From Deltaproteobacteria bacterium (lineage in GTDB: Bacteria; Bdellovibrionota; FAC87; UBA2466), in the NCBI GenBank assembly GCA_016196825.1, contig JACPWY010000030.1, positions 29,870-93,869 of the forward strand: a DNA stretch of 64,000 bases, written 5' to 3'. Both the position numbers and the translations under genes were made by a program. The notes under the pieces were generated by a model that saw nothing but the letters and a program-made list of their open reading frames with translations, was not told the origin of the DNA and made no database searches. Shown in pieces: positions 60,803-64,000 of the stretch (positions are counted from its first letter, which is position 1; each line of letters begins with the position of its first letter).

Positions 60803-62002
60803 TCACTCCGCCGAGGCTAGCCGACCGAAGACGCGAGAACGCGCTGTGTCCAACTGTTTTCGCCGATATTCCTCGTGGTTGCTGCGTCCAAAGATGCTGT
60901 CAGCGTAGGCTCTCACGTCCATGATCTGGATCTCGTACGGGAAGAAAACGTGATCAAATTCCGGTGGCAATCCGGGGAAGACCTCGGCCAGAATCCGGCC
61001 CCCGTCGGGAAGATTTTTCAGATGGGGCTCAAGACGGGAGAAGATCCCGAACTCAGGATTGCGAATCTTGATCAACTCCCGGCACGTGAACTGGATCGCT
61101 CGATAGTACTCGCTCGTGTGGGGGTTCATGAAACTGCGCCCCAGTTGGCGCAGCGAAATCCGACGTTCCATTCTCTTCACGAGCTTTTCGAGCTCCCCAT
61201 CGGACAGACTCGGACTCTTCTTCAAAACCTCGTCCATCTTTCTCGCCTCGGTTTCAAAACGATCGAGGTCCACCAAACGGTTGCGGGATCTCCCGGGACG
61301 AATATTTGGAATGCAAATGATATTTTTCTCCATCAAGAGGCGGATCACCCGAATGGCATCTAGCTTGGTCTCGGTCACAAGTCGAAATCCAATGCGATCA
61401 TAGATCTCTTCTACGGTGCTCTCGGCTTTGTGGAGCAGCTTTATGATCTCGCGCTCGCGGTCCTTGCGATCCTTTTTCTTGAAGAAAAGGAGCTTGATCG
61501 CATTCCCGCTCTCCTTGGACCCCAGAAAGGTCGTGCCGGTGGTGGTATCGACAAAGATATGCTGATCGAGACGCCCCAACACCTGCTGCTGCACCTGATC
61601 GAACGCGCGCATTCGAGGATCGTGCGCCAGGTGAATCAGCACATGCATGAGCCGCAGGATTGCGCAGGCCCAGACCCGGTCAGGGTCCGGCTTAGGCGAG
61701 CTCGCAAGAAGAAGCAACCGACGAAGATCGGTGACCGATTCGCGTTCCCTCAGATGGGCGGGAACCTTTGGATACTGCGCATCCTTGAGCGACTTCTCGA
61801 TGAAACCGATGGCATCGTCGAAGATGTTCCACAGAAGCTCACTGTCGGCCTCGTTATTCGGTTCAAAGCCGTAGGCACGCACGAAGTTGGTCGCCTCCTC
61901 CATGGTGTTGAGCTCAAGACGGGGGACATCCAGAATCGACATCCCATGCGCGACAACGCGGAGAATGGGCCATGGGAATTGAAAGTTCCGGTTGGCATCC
62001 AT
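60803..62002 (-). CDS. TIGR04552-like protein of unknown function
   Basis: 399 aa. The order FQFPWPILRVVAHGMSILDVPRLEL...FVRAYGFEPNNEADSELLWNIF and YDRIGFRLVTETKLDAIRVIRLLMEKNI...NIRPGRSRNRLVDL resembles family TIGR04552 as I recall it from deltaproteobacteria. The second block has the look of a RelA/SpoT-like nucleotidyltransferase strand-helix (FRLVT...DAIRVI). This is inferred by memory. It precedes the GYF-domain gene by 12 bp. Confidence 0.5.
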   Translation of the reverse strand: MDANRNFQFPWPILRVVAHGMSILDVPRLELNTMEEATNFVRAYGFEPNNEADSELLWNIFDDAIGFIEKSLKDAQYPKVPAHLRERESVTDLRRLLLLASSPKPDPDRVWACAILRLMHVLIHLAHDPRMRAFDQVQQQVLGRLDQHIFVDTTTGTTFLGSKESGNAIKLLFFKKKDRKDREREIIKLLHKAESTVEEIYDRIGFRLVTETKLDAIRVIRLLMEKNIICIPNIRPGRSRNRLVDLDRFETEARKMDEVLKKSPSLSDGELEKLVKRMERRISLRQLGRSFMNPHTSEYYRAIQFTCRELIKIRNPEFGIFSRLEPHLKNLPDGGRILAEVFPGLPPEFDHVFFPYEIQIMDVRAYADSIFGRSNHEEYRRKQLDTARSRVFGRLASAE

Positions 62003-62061
62003 GTGGGCCAGACGATAGCATAGCGTCCGCAGAATGAGGATTACGGATTAATCCTTAAGAC

Positions 62062-63711
62062 CTATGTGGAGAGGTGGCTGAGCGGTTGAAAGCGGCGGTC
62101 TTGAAAACCGTTGATCTCGTAAGGGATCCGGGAGTTCGAATCTCCCCCTCTCCGCCATTCTGAATTTTCCTTCCAACCGGCCAACCTAGCGAACGGACTT
62201 TTTAATTGATAATGAAGAGTTAACCCATCAAGAGTCGGGTTCGAACATACCCTTTTTAGATATTGCACCTGTTCAACGCGATTCATCGTTTTCCACAATT
62301 CTTTCGCATTGATAGCGAGTTCTAATACTTTTTTAACTGAGATCATGGCAGCGTCGCTTATTTCCAGAGTTAAAAGCTCTAGTTGATGATTGTAGTCGTC
62401 GCGGTCTTTTCGGATTTTCTTAAACTGACGCCTATAGCCCATCTCATCGAGAATTCTGTCCCTAAAGTCTCCATACACCTTGTCTTCCTCAGACTCTAGT
62501 TTTCTCAGTTCAATACGATACCCTTCCATCTGTTTTTTTATCGCAGTTCGTTGCTTTTCATGCGTTTCGTTTAATGCCTTCTCAATGTCTTCCGCAAATT
62601 CTTTGGTGATCGTTAGAGTATCCACTGCGGGCTCAAACTGCTGCATTAGCTTCTCTTCAGAAGAGTAAACCAACTTTGCGTGAACCTTCCTCGAATTGGA
62701 ACATCGATAATACGGGTACATTATTTTTTCTCCTGTGGCCTTCCGAATTTTTTCTTTGGGATCAAAGGTAATCTTTCGTCCACATTCAGGGTGATGACAC
62801 CACAGCCAACCATCAAAAGGGCTTTGTGCCACTGATTTCCTACACCCTCTGTAATTCCCGCTGTTGATAGCCTCGACGGCTTTAAGAATCCTATTGGGAA
62901 TAAACAGTTCGTGTTTTCCTTCATATCGTTTTGGATCACCACTTAGGTGAAAGTACCCCCAATACAAAGGGTTCTTTAGACGCTTCTCAATCGTGCTTCG
63001 ATTGTATTTCTTTAGGAGGCCCAAGGGGACCAAGGCACCATCTATGCAGTTCTTTCTGATCTGATCGTAGGAAAGACCCTCCGCTCTCAATTCGAATTCA
63101 TGCTGAACCAGCTTAATGATGCTGGGGTCAGGGTGGGGAATGAGCTTGGCGGTGCCCTTAATTGAGTTTCCAACGGCATCCTTGTCCTTGTGGTGGATAT
63201 AACCCAATGGAGTATGCCGGTACGGGAACCAACCGCCTTCTGCCTTAGTCTTGTAGGCAGCTTTCATCTTGGTGCCATTTTCTCGGCTATAATTCTTATT
63301 CACAGCAACCAATAAGTCTCTGGTCAGGAAGTCCGAATCTGGGGAACTTTTCCAAAAAACCTTCCCTTCGCTTACGTGGTGAATAATGATTTTATCTTCT
63401 TTGACCAGGGATTCATTTTCTTCATTATCAGTAAGATTTCTGGCTTCACGACTTCCTATGTAAAAAAGAATATGCTTGATACCCTGGCTAAGAGCGTAGT
63501 CCATAAGTGCTCTGTATTTTTTTCGCTCATCAGATTGATAGGCAGTTTCAATAATGGGTTCCAATCTTATAAGTTCAAACCCGTGCCTATTACAATAATC
63601 GCGAATTTCCCGTTCTTGGGTGTCGGCAGAGGTGTTGTCCTTCTGTCCAGAACTGCTTCGCCTCACAATGGCGAGTGCTCGTTTATTCGGGTCCTGCTTC
63701 CATTCTTCCAT
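62062..63711 (-). CDS. Serine recombinase (resolvase/integrase), 3' end in tRNA-Ser
   Basis: 549 aa, ATG 63711 with AAGGAGGG upstream. N-terminal resolvase fold (ALAIVRRSSSGQKDNTSADTQ with the catalytic Ser), recombinase domain (TPLGYIHHKDKDAVG...IIKLVQHEFELRAEGLSYDQI), zinc ribbon (CHHPECGRKI...YYRCSN) and a coiled coil. The DNA is AT-richer than the rest of the window. The last 31 residues (WRRGGDSNSRIPYEINGF...) are antisense of tRNA-Ser, and the stop lies beyond it, so integration fused the gene to the tRNA locus. Confidence 0.85.
   Translation of the reverse strand: MEEWKQDPNKRALAIVRRSSSGQKDNTSADTQEREIRDYCNRHGFELIRLEPIIETAYQSDERKKYRALMDYALSQGIKHILFYIGSREARNLTDNEENESLVKEDKIIIHHVSEGKVFWKSSPDSDFLTRDLLVAVNKNYSRENGTKMKAAYKTKAEGGWFPYRHTPLGYIHHKDKDAVGNSIKGTAKLIPHPDPSIIKLVQHEFELRAEGLSYDQIRKNCIDGALVPLGLLKKYNRSTIEKRLKNPLYWGYFHLSGDPKRYEGKHELFIPNRILKAVEAINSGNYRGCRKSVAQSPFDGWLWCHHPECGRKITFDPKEKIRKATGEKIMYPYYRCSNSRKVHAKLVYSSEEKLMQQFEPAVDTLTITKEFAEDIEKALNETHEKQRTAIKKQMEGYRIELRKLESEEDKVYGDFRDRILDEMGYRRQFKKIRKDRDDYNHQLELLTLEISDAAMISVKKVLELAINAKELWKTMNRVEQVQYLKRVCSNPTLDGLTLHYQLKSPFARLAGWKENSEWRRGGDSNSRIPYEINGFQDRRFQPLSHLST
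62068..62157 (+). tRNA. tRNA-Ser (anticodon UGA)
   Basis: Acceptor stem GGAGAGG pairs with CCTCTCC at 62147-62153, followed by G and encoded CCA. Anticodon loop in CGGTCTTGAAAACCG gives TGA, a long variable arm (GATCTCGTAAGGGATC) and TTCGAAT T-loop complete a class II serine tRNA. A serine recombinase follows at its 3' side. Confidence 0.95.
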
Positions 63712-63890
63712 ATTTGGCCCTCCTTATACTTGATTTACCTTTCGCACCGAAGACCTTTCGAGTTCTAATATCTCGCTCTCTTCAACCGACTTTTCCCCTT
63801 TGTTTTTGGACAATGAGGTCTTGTTTTCGAAGGGTCCTAAAAAGGTCTACAACAGAATCAAAGTGAGCGCTTCATAAACTACGTCCCGAA

Positions 63891-64000
63891 TCAGGTTGCA
63901 CGGGGGGCGAGCAGGTACGAGGCTATGCGATCGTAGTCATCGGCAGTGGAGGCGGTGGGCACCTCAGTGAAGATCCGATTGAGCGCCTCCCAGGGATTGA
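63891..64000 (-). CDS. C-terminal end of an unidentified gene (partial)
   Basis: A minus-strand frame entering from the right edge ends with TGA at 63891-63893. The 36 visible residues include NPWEALNRIFTEVPTASTADDYD and end YLLAPRAT, with acidic, protein-like composition and GC like the rest of the chromosome, unlike the AT-rich recombinase. Too short to assign. Confidence 0.5.
   Translation of the reverse strand, partial: NPWEALNRIFTEVPTASTADDYDRIASYLLAPRAT

Noticed and set aside
62158..64000. attR site of the tRNA-Ser element
   Set aside because: No copy of the tRNA 3' end seen in the remaining sequence.

Overview
The window reads as a chromosomal segment of a Gram-negative bacterium with a moderately GC-rich genome. 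Direct signs of a diderm envelope are a tolQ-tolR-tolA-tolB cluster, outer-membrane beta-barrel proteins, an LptM-like lipoprotein, several lipobox proteins and PlsB. Several families favour the old deltaproteobacterial sphere (Bdellovibrionota/Myxococcota-like): a PEGA Ser/Thr kinase, a DUF4388 protein, a GYF-domain membrane protein, a protein resembling the TIGR04552 family, a Bdellovibrio-style HNH nuclease and lysine synthesis through LL-diaminopimelate aminotransferase. This placement is inference; no rRNA is present.

Layout. 1-7 kb: two secreted metallopeptidase-type genes (one cut by the window edge), an HNH nuclease, a TylF-like methyltransferase and comM-comF. 7-13 kb: a beta-barrel protein, a lipoprotein, a PlsC-like acyltransferase, a DUF4388 protein, and kdd with a leucine-dehydrogenase-like gene (amino-acid/lysine catabolism). 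13-20 kb: a deoxynucleoside kinase, then an accessory stretch with an overlapping retropepsin-like protease/58-aa/nucleotidyltransferase trio, a PL14-like lyase, a DUF4160/HTH module with an apparent frameshift, an archaeal-type XPB helicase + Bax1 nuclease pair, and an RHH/PIN toxin-antitoxin module. 20-31 kb: nagZ, a DTW protein ending in a MITE-like inverted repeat, DUF1844, a TetR regulator with a likely operator, a metallophosphoesterase, a gene broken by an amber codon, an AAA ATPase with twin operators, a GT4 glycosyltransferase and an ATPase remnant. 31-41 kb: a receiver/histidine-kinase hybrid, acs, a divergent pair of secreted paralogues, and a tightly overlapping rocD-lptM-dapF-dapA-dapB-dapL operon. 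41-48 kb: a four-helix-bundle (IVP-type) gene between inverted repeats, a C39-like secreted protein, hicAB, a PEGA kinase, mreB and a Phd/PIN module. 48-62 kb: the Tol cluster, trmFO, a Met/Gly-rich secreted protein, a cupredoxin-like protein with a stand-alone cpaF, plsB, a GYF protein and a TIGR04552-like protein. 62-64 kb: tRNA-Ser(UGA) carrying an AT-rich serine recombinase whose last 31 sense codons are the antisense of the tRNA.

How the parts fit: the dap operon makes meso-diaminopimelate for peptidoglycan; MreB, NagZ and Tol act on the same wall and envelope; PlsB and the PlsC-like enzyme begin phospholipid synthesis; Acs and the Kdd/leucine-dehydrogenase pair feed acetate and amino acids into central metabolism. 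Small toxin-antitoxin-type modules are interspersed, and most have a palindrome lying inside or over the promoter, close to the start codon.
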